DNA of 59,222 nt from Bradyrhizobium sp. STM 3809 (GTDB lineage: Bacteria > Pseudomonadota > Alphaproteobacteria > Rhizobiales > Xanthobacteraceae), in the NCBI RefSeq assembly GCF_000239795.1, contig NZ_CAFJ01000252.1, positions 1 to 59,222 on the forward strand. Reading direction: 5' to 3'. Positions 8,798 through 17,462 of the stretch are shown one piece after another (the first letter of the stretch is position 1; each line of letters opens with the position of its first letter). Both the position numbers and the translations under genes were made by a program. The notes under the pieces were generated by a model. The model searched no databases, was not told where the DNA came from, and saw only the letters and a list, made by a program, of their open reading frames with translations.

Positions 8798-9775
8798 CTA
8801 CGGCTTCAGCAATACTTTGCCGGCCTTGCCCGGTGTCAGCGAAGCCTTCACGGCATCGGCGACACGCTCGAGTCCGAAGATCCCTTCGGTCGGCAGCTTC
8901 AGTTCGCCACTCGCGACGAGCTTCAGCAACTCGCCGAGCAGACGGCTCTTGGTGGTCGCCGGCATTGCAGCGCTGACCTTCGCGCCCCAGAATCCCTTTA
9001 CGACGGCCTGCTTGAAGATCAGCTCGCCCGACGAAAGCTCCATGGGCTCGCCTGCGGCGGTGCCGAACGAGACCAGCAGCCCGTCCTCGCCGAGCAGGCC
9101 CAAGAGCTCGCCGCTCGCCTTGCCGCCGATCGAATCCACCGCCGCGCGGATGGGCGCGCCGCCGGTGATGGCACGGACCTGTTTCTGCCAGCCCGAAGTC
9201 GCGGTCGAGACGCTGTTGCCGATCCCGAGCGCACTCAGCTCGCCGACCCCCGCGTCGCGACGGACGAGATTGACGACATGCACGCCGCGGGCGGCCGCCA
9301 GCATGGCGAGCGTCTTGCCCACCGCGCCATTGGCGGTGTTCTGGATCACCCAGTCACCGCTCTTCACCTCCAGGAATTCCAGCAGCGAGATGGCGCTGAA
9401 CGGCATGGCAATCAGTTGCGCCGCCGCCTCGTCGGAAATCACGTCGGGCACCGGGACGAGTCCGGCCGCGGGGGCGACGAAGTACTCGGCCCAGGTGCCT
9501 TGGACCGAAGCGACCGCGACGCGCTGCCCGATCGTCACGCCGGTGACGCCGTCGCCGACGGCGTCGATCGTGCCGACCGCTTCCGAGCCGCCGATAGCGG
9601 GCAGCTTCGGCTTGTAGCCATAGCTGCCGCGCACCGTCCACAGATCATGATTGTGAATGGGCGACAGGATCGTCTTGATGCGGACCTCGTTGGAGCGCGG
9701 TTGTGGAACGGGGCTGTCCCCGGCGACGAGGACGTCCGCGGGTTCGCCGAACGATTCGTGGATGGCACTGCGCAT
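8798..9775 (-). CDS. Zinc-independent medium-chain dehydrogenase/reductase (quinone-oxidoreductase type)
   Basis: 325-aa NAD(P)H-dependent oxidoreductase of the MDR superfamily. The N-terminal GroES-like domain has SPIHNHDLWTVRGSYG and GGSEAVGTIDAVGDGV. The Rossmann domain has the variant nucleotide loop NTANGAVGKTLAMLAAARG near residues 147-165. The cysteine-rich structural-zinc lobe and the catalytic zinc ligands of alcohol dehydrogenases are absent, which places it with quinone reductases and enoyl reductases. The substrate is unknown. It lies downstream of the acyl-CoA synthetase on the same strand, with a gap of about 115 bases, so co-transcription is possible. Confidence 0.85.
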   Translation of the reverse strand: MRSAIHESFGEPADVLVAGDSPVPQPRSNEVRIKTILSPIHNHDLWTVRGSYGYKPKLPAIGGSEAVGTIDAVGDGVTGVTIGQRVAVASVQGTWAEYFVAPAAGLVPVPDVISDEAAAQLIAMPFSAISLLEFLEVKSGDWVIQNTANGAVGKTLAMLAAARGVHVVNLVRRDAGVGELSALGIGNSVSTATSGWQKQVRAITGGAPIRAAVDSIGGKASGELLGLLGEDGLLVSFGTAAGEPMELSSGELIFKQAVVKGFWGAKVSAAMPATTKSRLLGELLKLVASGELKLPTEGIFGLERVADAVKASLTPGKAGKVLLKP

Positions 9776-9890
9776 GAAAAGATCCCTGAGGTTACGTTCG
9801 ATCTAACAACGACTCGTCGAGCTCTGGCCGAAGCGAGCAAGAGCCATCGCCCGTGCAGCCGCAGCCCAGGTCGGCTCAGGCCGGGTTGGC

Positions 9891-11600
9891 TCAGGCCGGG
9901 TTGGCGCGCTTGCGCTGCTCCTCGTCATACAGCTCCTTTTTCGACAGCTTGCCGACGGCGGTCTTTGGCAACTCGGGACGGATTTCGAGCGCCTGCACCA
10001 TCTCGTGCTTGCCGAGCTTGTCTTTGAGGAAGCTCTGCAGCTCGCCGAGTGACGGTGCTGCCGCTCCAGCCTTCAGCTTGATGAAGGCCTTGGGGGATTG
10101 GCCGCGATACGCGTCGTGAACGCCGATCACCGCGACCTCCTCGACGGAGGGATGCTTGTAGATCGCCTCCTCCAGCACCCGGGGATAGACGTTATAGCCG
10201 CTGCACAGCAGCATGTCCTTGGTCCGATCGACGATGAAGATGAAGCCATCGTCGTCCATGTAGCCGACGTCGCAGGTGCGCATGAAGCCATCGGCGGTGA
10301 ACACGTCGGCGGTCGCCTGGGGGTTGTTCCAGTAGCCCTTCATGACGTTGGCGCCTTTGATGCAGATCTCGCCGCGCTGGCCGAGCGGGACGTACTGCGT
10401 GGGGTCGTCGACACTGAGGAACCTGATCGTGATGCCTGGCGAGGGCATGCCGCAGGAGCCCGCCTTGCGCATCGCACCCGGCTGAGCCGGCGTGAAGGTG
10501 CCGCTCGGGGAGGTCTCGGTCATGCCCCAGCCCTCGGTCAGCTGACATCCCGTGATCGCCGCAAATTGCTGCGCGACCTCGAGCGGCAGCGGCGCTCCTC
10601 CCGAGCCGCAATATTTGAGCGAACGCAGGCTGTGATTTGGCGTCTCCGGATGGTTGATCAATGCGGTGAACATCGTCGGCACGCCGCAGAACACGCTCAC
10701 CTGCTTCTGCGCGATTTCGGCCAGCGCCGCCTGCGGATCGAACCGGACATGCTGGACGATTTCCGCGCCGTACAGGATGGCGAACAGCACGTTCACGGTT
10801 AGCGCATAGATGTGGAAGGGCGGCAGCACCGCCAGCAACCGCTCCTGCCCTTCGACGAGCACGGGCGGATGTCCGTGCGTGGTCTCTCGGTATTGCTGGC
10901 ATGCGGCCGACAGATTGCCATGTGTCAGCATCGCGCCCTTGGGCAGGCCGGTCGTGCCGCCCGTATACTGCAGCACGGCGATCGTCTCGCGCGGATCGGC
11001 GATCGGATGGCTTTCGAATGAGCCGTCATTGTCGAGGAGATCGGCGAAGCTGAGATGGTTCTCATCCCAGCTGACGTCGCTCACCTGCTTGCTAGCCTTC
11101 ATCTGGGCGGCGATCGCATCCGGCGCCGTGGTCATCTCGGCAAGGCTCCCGACGACGAGCTTCCGGAGCCTCGTCTTGCCGAGCATCCCGGCCATTTGCG
11201 GATAGAGCGTGACGTGGTCGAGCGTGATCAGGACGTCGGTCCTGCTGTCCTCGATCTTGTGCTCCAGCACCTTCGCCGCATCGAGCGGCGAGTAGTTGAC
11301 GACCGTGCCGCCGGCCTTGAGCACCCCGAAGAACGAGATGATGTAGTGCGGCGTATTGTGCAGAAACAGGCCGACATGCACGCCGGGCTTCACCCCAAGC
11401 TGTTGCAGCCCGCGCGCCGCCCGGTTCACATGATCGCCGAGCTCGCGATAGCTCAAGCGCTTGCCCATGAAATCGACCGCGGGACGATCCGGCCATCTCG
11501 CGATGGTGTCGTCGAGAATCTGCTGCACCGTCATGGGAACGATCGCGGTGTCCCAGTGGACGCCTGCGGGATAGGACTTGATCCAGGGCATATCGTTCAT
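9891..11600 (-). CDS. Long-chain fatty-acid-CoA ligase (AMP-binding)
   Basis: 569-aa member of the ANL superfamily that activates a carboxylic acid with ATP and joins it to CoA. The ATP loop YTGGTTGLPKGAMLTHGN lies at residues 212-229, the adenylate motif GWGMTE near 350, and the C-terminal hinge and lysine region (RTKDMLLCSGYNVYPRVLEE) is typical of FadD-type long-chain ligases. The lysine of PKTAVGKLSKKEL near the C-terminus is the likely catalytic residue. Start ATG 11600 is chosen because AGGAGA lies 8 bases upstream; an in-frame ATG at 11606 sits too close to that site. It probably supplies acyl-CoA for degradation. Confidence 0.92.
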   Translation of the reverse strand: MNDMPWIKSYPAGVHWDTAIVPMTVQQILDDTIARWPDRPAVDFMGKRLSYRELGDHVNRAARGLQQLGVKPGVHVGLFLHNTPHYIISFFGVLKAGGTVVNYSPLDAAKVLEHKIEDSRTDVLITLDHVTLYPQMAGMLGKTRLRKLVVGSLAEMTTAPDAIAAQMKASKQVSDVSWDENHLSFADLLDNDGSFESHPIADPRETIAVLQYTGGTTGLPKGAMLTHGNLSAACQQYRETTHGHPPVLVEGQERLLAVLPPFHIYALTVNVLFAILYGAEIVQHVRFDPQAALAEIAQKQVSVFCGVPTMFTALINHPETPNHSLRSLKYCGSGGAPLPLEVAQQFAAITGCQLTEGWGMTETSPSGTFTPAQPGAMRKAGSCGMPSPGITIRFLSVDDPTQYVPLGQRGEICIKGANVMKGYWNNPQATADVFTADGFMRTCDVGYMDDDGFIFIVDRTKDMLLCSGYNVYPRVLEEAIYKHPSVEEVAVIGVHDAYRGQSPKAFIKLKAGAAAPSLGELQSFLKDKLGKHEMVQALEIRPELPKTAVGKLSKKELYDEEQRKRANPA

Positions 11601-11701
11601 GGCCATCGTCTCCTGAGATTGAGAGGCCACCGCTGCGAGGACGCGGGGGTCATCTCTCTCGACTGCTGCGCTGCGGATCTGGATAGAGCAGCCCACGCTG
11701 G

Positions 11702-11821
11702 GCCGCTGCGATCGAACGGCCGCCATGCGCCTTCAGGCCATGCAAGCCGGTCAGCCACAGCGTCGCGCACGAGCGGCTCGTGCCCAGGCCCGCAGTGACT
11801 GCTTTCGATCTCAATCGTCTC
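11702..11821 (-). pseudogene. Remnant of alpha/beta hydrolase gene (C-terminal fragment)
   Basis: Minus-strand codons over this interval encode 40 residues (from ETIEIESSHCGPGHEP to RPFDRSG). I count 29 of 40 identical to the C-terminal part of the hydrolase at 7827-8597, including the candidate catalytic His. Upstream of it I found no match in any minus-strand frame to the nucleophile elbow, so only the end of the gene remains. It lies upstream of the acyl-CoA synthetase on the same strand. It is best read as debris from a duplication in inverted orientation. Confidence 0.75.
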
Positions 11822-12352
11822 AGGGGTCGCGACGGCGAAGAAGGGCTGCAACTCGCGGATGCCGCGCATGTGCGCCGGCAACAGCCGCGATGGCGGCATT
11901 ACAGGCTCGCTCGCCCGTCCCATCCCAACGTCCTTCCCCATCGGGCGCGCTTGGCGCCGTTCGCATCAAGTCTTTCGCTTGATCCAAATCGGAGCGCTGC
12001 GGGTCGATCCCCCCATGCACCCTGATCTGGGCATCGAGGCTATCGGGAAGCCGATGCCTCGGAAAGGTGCAAATGAACCGGGCGGCCGGTGAATTTTGGA
12101 CATGCTCCTGACGCGTGAGGGCGACGAAGCGCGCAGCACCGCCCGATACCGCCGCGCAGGTCGCCAATGCTGGCGCGGCTCAGGGGGTAGAGTGCGCGCG
12201 GCGCGCTGGGTGGTCCGGGACTGGATGCACCGCGGCCACGACGTCCCCCTTCGTCCGATGCCCGGGACCCTTCATTAACCTCTGCTCATTGCGAATCGGC
12301 GAGAACGGAACAACCATTCCGGGCAATGGACCGCTCTTGTGGAGGACGGCAC
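11822..12352. other. Gene-poor interval between hydrolase remnant and TPR gene
   Basis: About 530 bases with no convincing coding region: short frames exist on both strands, but none has a ribosome site or a recognisable product. The last 30 bases hold the GGAGG site (12341-12345) of the following gene. Confidence 0.5.
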
Positions 12353-14581
12353 GTGCAAAGCAGCGTCGGCTCGCGGGCCTTTCAGAACGCACGGCAGCAG
12401 AAGCGGGCCAAGAAGCAGGCAGACGTGCTGCTGCCGGCCGCGGTGAAAGCCTATCGCGAGGGCCGGCATCAAGAGGCCCAGGCCTTGTGCCAGCAGATCC
12501 TGCAGGACCTGCCGCAGCATTTCGCGGCCCTGCATCTGCTCGGGGTCTCCGAACGCGATTGCGGCCGTTGCGACCAGGCCATGCTGCTGCTCACGCGGGC
12601 CGTCGAGGTCGAGCCGCGCTCGGCCGAGGCCCAGTGCAATCTCGGCCTGGCACTGTCGCGGCTCGGCCGCCATGAGGAGGCTCGCGCCCGCTTCGAACGG
12701 GCCATCGCGCTGCAGCCGAACTTCCCGACCGCGCTCACTCATCTCGGCAACGCCTTGATGAGCCTCTTCCGTTTCGATGAGGCGATCTCGGCGCATGACC
12801 GCGCCATTGCTCTGAAGCCCGACTATGCCGAGGCCTACGCCAATCGCGGCATGGCCCTGATGTTCACAAGCCGCAACGACGAGGCCGGCCAGAACTTCGA
12901 CCGCGCGCTGTCCTTGCAGCCGCGGCTGCTGACGGCCCTGTTCGGCAAGGGCGTGGCCAGCATGAATCTGAGGGATTTCGACACTGCGCTTGCGGCGCTG
13001 AATACGGCGCTGGCGATCAATCCGCAGGCGGCCGCAGTGCTCGCCCAACGCGGGCGGTTGTATCAGGAGCTAGGCAAGTTCGACGAGGCGGAGGTCGATT
13101 TTGACGCGGCGCTCGCCCTCGAACCGCTGATGGAAGCGGCCCTTTGCGGCAAGGCCGCGGTGACGCTCGCCAAAGGAAACATCGCGCTCGCGATCTCCGT
13201 CATCAACAAGGTGCTGGCACAGAACCCGAAGTCGGAAATCGCCTGGACCCTGCTCGGCGTCTGCGCTGCCGCCCAGGGCGATACCGCAACGGCGATCGAA
13301 CATTATGATCGGGCGCTGGCGATCAGACCGAACCATGAGGACGCGATCACCAAGAAGATCTTCGCGCTGGATTTCCTGCCTGACACCGGAGTGGAGCGTC
13401 TCCAGGCCGTTCGGAGGGACTGGTGGGAGGCGATCGGATCCCGATTGGAACGTCGCTCGCTCGGTGTGCGGAATATCGACCCCGACCGGCGGCTGGTCGT
13501 GGGCTACGTCTCGTCCGATTTCCGCGACCATTCGGCGGCGTTTGCGTTCCTCCCCATTCTGCGCCACCACGACCGCGCCAGGTTCGACATTCTTGCGTAT
13601 TCCTGCTCGCCGACGAAGGACGCCAAGACCGACCTCTGCCGTTCGCTGGTGGATCGCTTTGTCGACGCCTCGCTGTGGAGCGACGACAAGCTTGCCGATC
13701 AGATCCAGGCCGACAAGGTGGACATCCTCGTCGACCTTTCAGGACATTCCGCTGGCCACCGGCTTACGATGTTTGCGCGTAAGCCAGCCCCGGTCCAAGT
13801 CTCGGCCGTCGGCAGCGTCACCGGAACGGGGCTGGCCGTCATGGACTATCTGCTGGCCGATCCGGTGACGATTCCCCCCGCGGTCCGGCATCTGTTCGCC
13901 GAAAAGATCTACGACCTGCCGTCGCTCATCACGATCGAGCCGCCGCCCCCGATCGCGCCATCGTCGCTACCGATGCTTCGCAACGGCCACGTCACGTTCG
14001 GCGCGTTCAACCGCATCGACAAATTGTCCGAGCCTTGCGTCGCGCTCTGGTCGCGGCTGATGGCGGCGACGCCCGGCTCGATCATCGTCGTCAAGAACCA
14101 CTCGATGGGCGATTCCCTGCTGCGCGACAGGTTGATTGCCCGCTTCGTCGCTCACGGCATTGCCGCGGACCGCGTGATCTGTGCGGGAAAGACGTCGCGC
14201 GAGCAGCACCTGGCGATGTTCGCCGAGATCGACATCTCGCTCGATCCGTTTCCGCAAAACGGCGGCATCTCGACCTGGGAGTCGCTGCAGATGGGGGTGC
14301 CCGTCGTGACCAAGCTCGGCAGCGGCCCGGCCGCCCGCGCCGGCGGCGCGATCGTCAAGGCGGTCGGCCTCGACGCGTGGGTCGCCGAAGACGACGAAGG
14401 CTATCTCGCGAACGCGCTGAACTTCTGTTCACGCCCCGCGGAGCTCGCCGCGCTCCGCGCCCAGCTGCCGGCCATGGTCGCGCATTCAGCCGCTGGAAAC
14501 AACGCGCTCTACACGCAGCATGTCGAGACGGCGTACCGGACCTTCTGGCAGGACTATTGTCGGCACGCGCCGATCCGCTAG
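12353..14581 (+). CDS. TPR-repeat protein with O-GlcNAc-transferase-like (GT41/SPINDLY) domain
   Basis: 742-aa soluble protein. Residues about 15-340 form a run of roughly nine TPR repeats (recurring AxxxLGxAL..LgR.eEA...FerAIaLqP). The C-terminal half (about 370-735) is a bacterial O-GlcNAc transferase-like GT-B domain: VGYVSSDFRDHSAAF, DLSGHSAGHRL, the RKPAPVQVS stretch, VMDYLLADP, and the nucleotide-sugar site PFPQNGGISTWESLQMGVPV. Bacterial relatives are thought to glycosylate proteins with a UDP sugar; target and donor are unknown here. I chose GTG 12353 because GGAGG (12341-12345) is spaced 7 bases from it; an in-frame ATG at 12326 lacks such a site. No partner gene is adjacent. Confidence 0.85.
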   Translation: MQSSVGSRAFQNARQQKRAKKQADVLLPAAVKAYREGRHQEAQALCQQILQDLPQHFAALHLLGVSERDCGRCDQAMLLLTRAVEVEPRSAEAQCNLGLALSRLGRHEEARARFERAIALQPNFPTALTHLGNALMSLFRFDEAISAHDRAIALKPDYAEAYANRGMALMFTSRNDEAGQNFDRALSLQPRLLTALFGKGVASMNLRDFDTALAALNTALAINPQAAAVLAQRGRLYQELGKFDEAEVDFDAALALEPLMEAALCGKAAVTLAKGNIALAISVINKVLAQNPKSEIAWTLLGVCAAAQGDTATAIEHYDRALAIRPNHEDAITKKIFALDFLPDTGVERLQAVRRDWWEAIGSRLERRSLGVRNIDPDRRLVVGYVSSDFRDHSAAFAFLPILRHHDRARFDILAYSCSPTKDAKTDLCRSLVDRFVDASLWSDDKLADQIQADKVDILVDLSGHSAGHRLTMFARKPAPVQVSAVGSVTGTGLAVMDYLLADPVTIPPAVRHLFAEKIYDLPSLITIEPPPPIAPSSLPMLRNGHVTFGAFNRIDKLSEPCVALWSRLMAATPGSIIVVKNHSMGDSLLRDRLIARFVAHGIAADRVICAGKTSREQHLAMFAEIDISLDPFPQNGGISTWESLQMGVPVVTKLGSGPAARAGGAIVKAVGLDAWVAEDDEGYLANALNFCSRPAELAALRAQLPAMVAHSAAGNNALYTQHVETAYRTFWQDYCRHAPIR

Positions 14582-14898
14582 CGGTCGGCGTTGCCGTTCG
14601 CAGGAAGCCCGGATGAGAGGCGCGGGCAGCCCGCGTCGGACACCGCGACCACCGGCTTTCGCGAGCGCGTGCCCTGGTCTATGCCGCGACAGGCCGCGGA
14701 TGTCAGGTTGGGTAGAGCCTACGTGTTGTCTGCTACACTCCAGCGGACACGTAGTCCAACATGCTGTAACCGACAGCAACTCATCTAACGACAAATTCGC
14801 CACATCAACCCGTTTCCTTGCGGGACCTGCCGCGAGTCGCTGGCGGCCGCCGGCCGAGGTGCAACTCCGAAGGCGTTGGAATTTAGCGAGGATTGTCG
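14582..14898. other. Intergenic stretch with an 8-bp inverted repeat
   Basis: 317 bases with no supported gene. The only structure I see is CTACGTGT (14719-14726) and its exact complement ACACGTAG (14747-14754), separated by 20 bases. No T-run follows, so it is not a standard terminator; an operator or leader hairpin for the next small gene is possible. Confidence 0.4.
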
Positions 14899-15159
14899 GT
14901 GCTGCGTCGGCTGGCTTGGCTCGGGATGTATGGCCTGCTTGTCTTGGGGGTGGTCGGCCTCATCGGGCTGGCGGCGAGCCGAGAGGACGAGCAGCCGCCG
15001 TGCGGCCGAGGATCGATCGCTGCCGCGATGACGGGATGCCGACCGGCCGCACGCGCCTTGTCCGCAGAGGACGTGATGACGTTCCAGCGACCCGGCTCAC
15101 CGCCGCCGCCCGCGATCGCCTCCAATCAGGACGCTCTGCCACTCCCTGCTTCGAAATAG
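14899..15159 (+). CDS. Small single-span membrane protein, unknown
   Basis: 86-aa ORF starting at GTG 14899, 7-8 bases after GAGG (14888-14891). Residues 5-27 form a strongly hydrophobic helix (WLGMYGLLVLGVVGLIGLAA) followed by acidic and proline-rich soluble sequence with two cysteines. I do not recognise a family. It ends 20 bases before the convergent sulfotransferase stop. The helix and ribosome site support a real gene, but nothing points to a function. Confidence 0.5.
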   Translation: MLRRLAWLGMYGLLVLGVVGLIGLAASREDEQPPCGRGSIAAAMTGCRPAARALSAEDVMTFQRPGSPPPPAIASNQDALPLPASK

Positions 15160-15178
15160 CGCCTGTGGCGCCGCCAGA

Positions 15179-16474
15179 TCAGCGGCCGCACAGCTTCGCG
15201 CCCGTCCGCCGTTCGACCCACGTCAGGTAGCCGTCTGAGCGGGCCATGACCTGCGCAGCCGATAGTCCGAACTGCTCGAGCGTATAGACGTGCTTGAACC
15301 GGCTTCTGGAGCTCTCCGCCTCCAGCCGCCGCAGCAGCCGGCTCTCGAACTCCGGTGCGAGATCGTCGCCGAACGTCGCATAGATCCGGCGGATGGTCGC
15401 CAGCGGATCATGAATGAGATCGTCGAAGACGACGTCGACGAACCGCATCGGGCTCACCGCATCGTCGGCCCGCATCATTCTCTCCGTGGACTGCTCGAAC
15501 AGCTCCAGCGTCCGTCGGCCGAGATCATGGGCACCGATGCATGGCGTGAAGAAGATCTGCAGTTGCGCGATCAGGCTCGCGAGCGCCGGAATGACCTGGC
15601 AGGGGTCGCGGTGCAGCCGGACGATCCGTGCATTGGGGAAGCTGTTGGCCAGCACCGGGAGAAAGTGGGCGTGAGCCAGCGACTTGCTGAGCCAATGGCC
15701 GCCGCGATGAAACAGCTGCAGGTGCTGAACCTGACGCTTGTAGCCGGCACAGAGCACGTCGAGCTGCGACGGACCGAGATTGCGGAACCACTGCCAATAA
15801 TCCGGCGACCGGAGGCCGAGGATCATGTGCTGCGGACCGTGCCACATCATCAGCTGGCACTCCTCCGGAGCCTCGACGTCGTACTCGTGGATCTTGTGAA
15901 GATCCGGCAGGACTGCGGAACGAAACTCGGATTGCGCGCGCAGCCGGCCGATGCGCGGATCGCTCTCATACGTCTCCGATCGCGGCGGTGGCGACGGCTC
16001 CTGCAACTCCCAGAGCCGCGGCGCGCGGGCCTGGGAATCCAGCGCCAGCAGATGATGCAGGAACGTGCTGCCGGTGCGGCCGAAGCCGATGAGGAACAGT
16101 GGCCTTGCGACCGGAACGTCGACGATCGCCGGCTGCTCGGCCAGATCCTGCGCGAGCTGAATGTACCGCTCGATCCAGCCATAGATGTAGTAGCCGGCCA
16201 AGTAACGGCCGAGATCGTCATAGCCGGGGTCGCGCGCGATCGACCCGGCGAGGCAGCGGATGCCCTCGACGTGCAGCGCGTCGTCGGCGCCGAACGACGC
16301 CGCACCGAGGCGGCCCTGCGCGAGGCCGAGCAGTTGATCGACGTCCAGCACCCTTCTCGCGCAGAATTCGCGATCCTGCGACAGCATCCTGGTCAGCAGT
16401 TGCGCCGCCTTGGGCGAGCGCTGCCGGGGCGCAACGACGATGGAGTCGTCCGCATCGGCTGGCTCGCGACGCAT
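15179..16474 (-). CDS. Sulfotransferase family protein
   Basis: 431-aa PAPS-dependent sulfotransferase-like protein. The 5'-phosphosulfate loop is FLIGFGRTGSTFLHHLLALD (about residues 126-145). The 3'-phosphate motif is ARIVRLHRDPCQVIPALASL (about 285-304), with the Arg and downstream residues in place. The C-terminal region has the RFVDVVFDDLIHDPLATIRR stretch common to Sulfotransfer_3-type proteins. No signal peptide is seen. The acceptor is unknown; nothing nearby suggests Nod-factor or polysaccharide sulfation. It stands alone on the minus strand. Confidence 0.85.
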   Translation of the reverse strand: MRREPADADDSIVVAPRQRSPKAAQLLTRMLSQDREFCARRVLDVDQLLGLAQGRLGAASFGADDALHVEGIRCLAGSIARDPGYDDLGRYLAGYYIYGWIERYIQLAQDLAEQPAIVDVPVARPLFLIGFGRTGSTFLHHLLALDSQARAPRLWELQEPSPPPRSETYESDPRIGRLRAQSEFRSAVLPDLHKIHEYDVEAPEECQLMMWHGPQHMILGLRSPDYWQWFRNLGPSQLDVLCAGYKRQVQHLQLFHRGGHWLSKSLAHAHFLPVLANSFPNARIVRLHRDPCQVIPALASLIAQLQIFFTPCIGAHDLGRRTLELFEQSTERMMRADDAVSPMRFVDVVFDDLIHDPLATIRRIYATFGDDLAPEFESRLLRRLEAESSRSRFKHVYTLEQFGLSAAQVMARSDGYLTWVERRTGAKLCGR

Positions 16475-16681
16475 GGAGAGGCTTCCTCGGTTTCGGCTGA
16501 TGCGCGGATGCTAGCGAACGCGGCGGTCGGCGACAACGTCGCGCCCCGTCCGTTCCCCAGCTTGCTCCGCCCGCCTCCGGGCGTGAGCAACATCACGACA
16601 TTAATCCGCCATTCACCACGATCGCCGCCCGGCCGGAACGATGCAATTTGCTTCAACTTGTCCGGATGAGGGAGACGGGAC

Positions 16682-16840
16682 ATGACCACGCTGACGGATC
16701 TCGAAGACCAGATTGAACGCGCCGAACGGCTCGAGCGGAGCATCACGGACTCCGTGACGATCGAGCGCCTGCGACAGTTCGCGGCGGAGTGCCGGCGCCA
16801 GCGCGAGCAGCTGTCGCAGCAGCGGCGCCGCGCGGCCTGA
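16682..16840 (+). CDS. Small coiled-coil protein, unknown (52 aa)
   Basis: ATG 16682 is preceded by AGGGAG (about 16668-16673) and opens 52 codons to TGA 16838-16840. The product is highly charged and helical throughout, with heptad-like Leu/Ile spacing (LTDLEDQIERAERLERSI) and an Arg/Gln-rich end. It has one Cys. It lies between two divergently placed genes with room for its own promoter. The family is not known to me. Confidence 0.5.
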   Translation: MTTLTDLEDQIERAERLERSITDSVTIERLRQFAAECRRQREQLSQQRRRAA

Positions 16841-16980
16841 AAGGCGACGCAGGGAACCACGCGCAGCCTGGCGAGCAGCCGAGCAATCTTGCGCATGATC
16901 CATGCGAGCCGTCCTGACCGGGCCCGAATGGGTCGACGCCGCCGCGCCGAAGTTCGACCGCACTTGACGCGCTGCTCCGA

Positions 16981-17448
16981 ATGGAGAGTGATGACCGGAT
17001 GCGCGCCCGTCCATCCTCCCGCCTGCTGGTCGTCGATCCCGCCGACAGGCTCCTGCTGTTCAAGTTCGTTCACATCGCCGGAGAGCTGCAGGGTCAGCAG
17101 TTCTGGGCGACGCCCGGCGGCGGGCTCGATCCGGGCGAGAGCTACGAGGCGGCCGCGTGCCGGGAGATGTTCGAAGAGACGGGCATCCGCATCGCGCATC
17201 CCGGGCCGCAGGTCGCGCAGAGATCAGTGACCTTCACGATGGTCGATGGCGAACAGGTCAGCTCGGACGAGCGCTTTTTTCTCGTCAGGGTCGACAGCGC
17301 CGCAATTTCCTGCAGCCATTGGACCGATCTTGAGCGGACCTGCATCGCCGCGCAACGCTGGTGGCCGCAGGCCGAGCTCGCCGCCACCACAGACCAGGTC
17401 TATCCCGAGGACATCACCGCCTTGCTGCAGCGTGTGGGCGTCTGGTGA
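16981..17448 (+). CDS. Nudix hydrolase
   Basis: 155-aa protein with a complete Nudix box, GGGLDPGESYEAAACREMFEETGI-type (G-x5-E-x7-REhxEExGh, residues about 46-68), which binds Mg2+ and cleaves nucleoside diphosphate-X substrates. The N-terminal strand SRLLVVDPADRLLLFKF and the C-terminal RWWPQAEL are also typical. An alternative start is ATG 16999. The substrate cannot be deduced. Its stop lies 14 bases from the convergent dioxygenase stop. Confidence 0.88.
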   Translation: MESDDRMRARPSSRLLVVDPADRLLLFKFVHIAGELQGQQFWATPGGGLDPGESYEAAACREMFEETGIRIAHPGPQVAQRSVTFTMVDGEQVSSDERFFLVRVDSAAISCSHWTDLERTCIAAQRWWPQAELAATTDQVYPEDITALLQRVGVW

Positions 17449-17462
17449 GACGCTGCGCTCCG

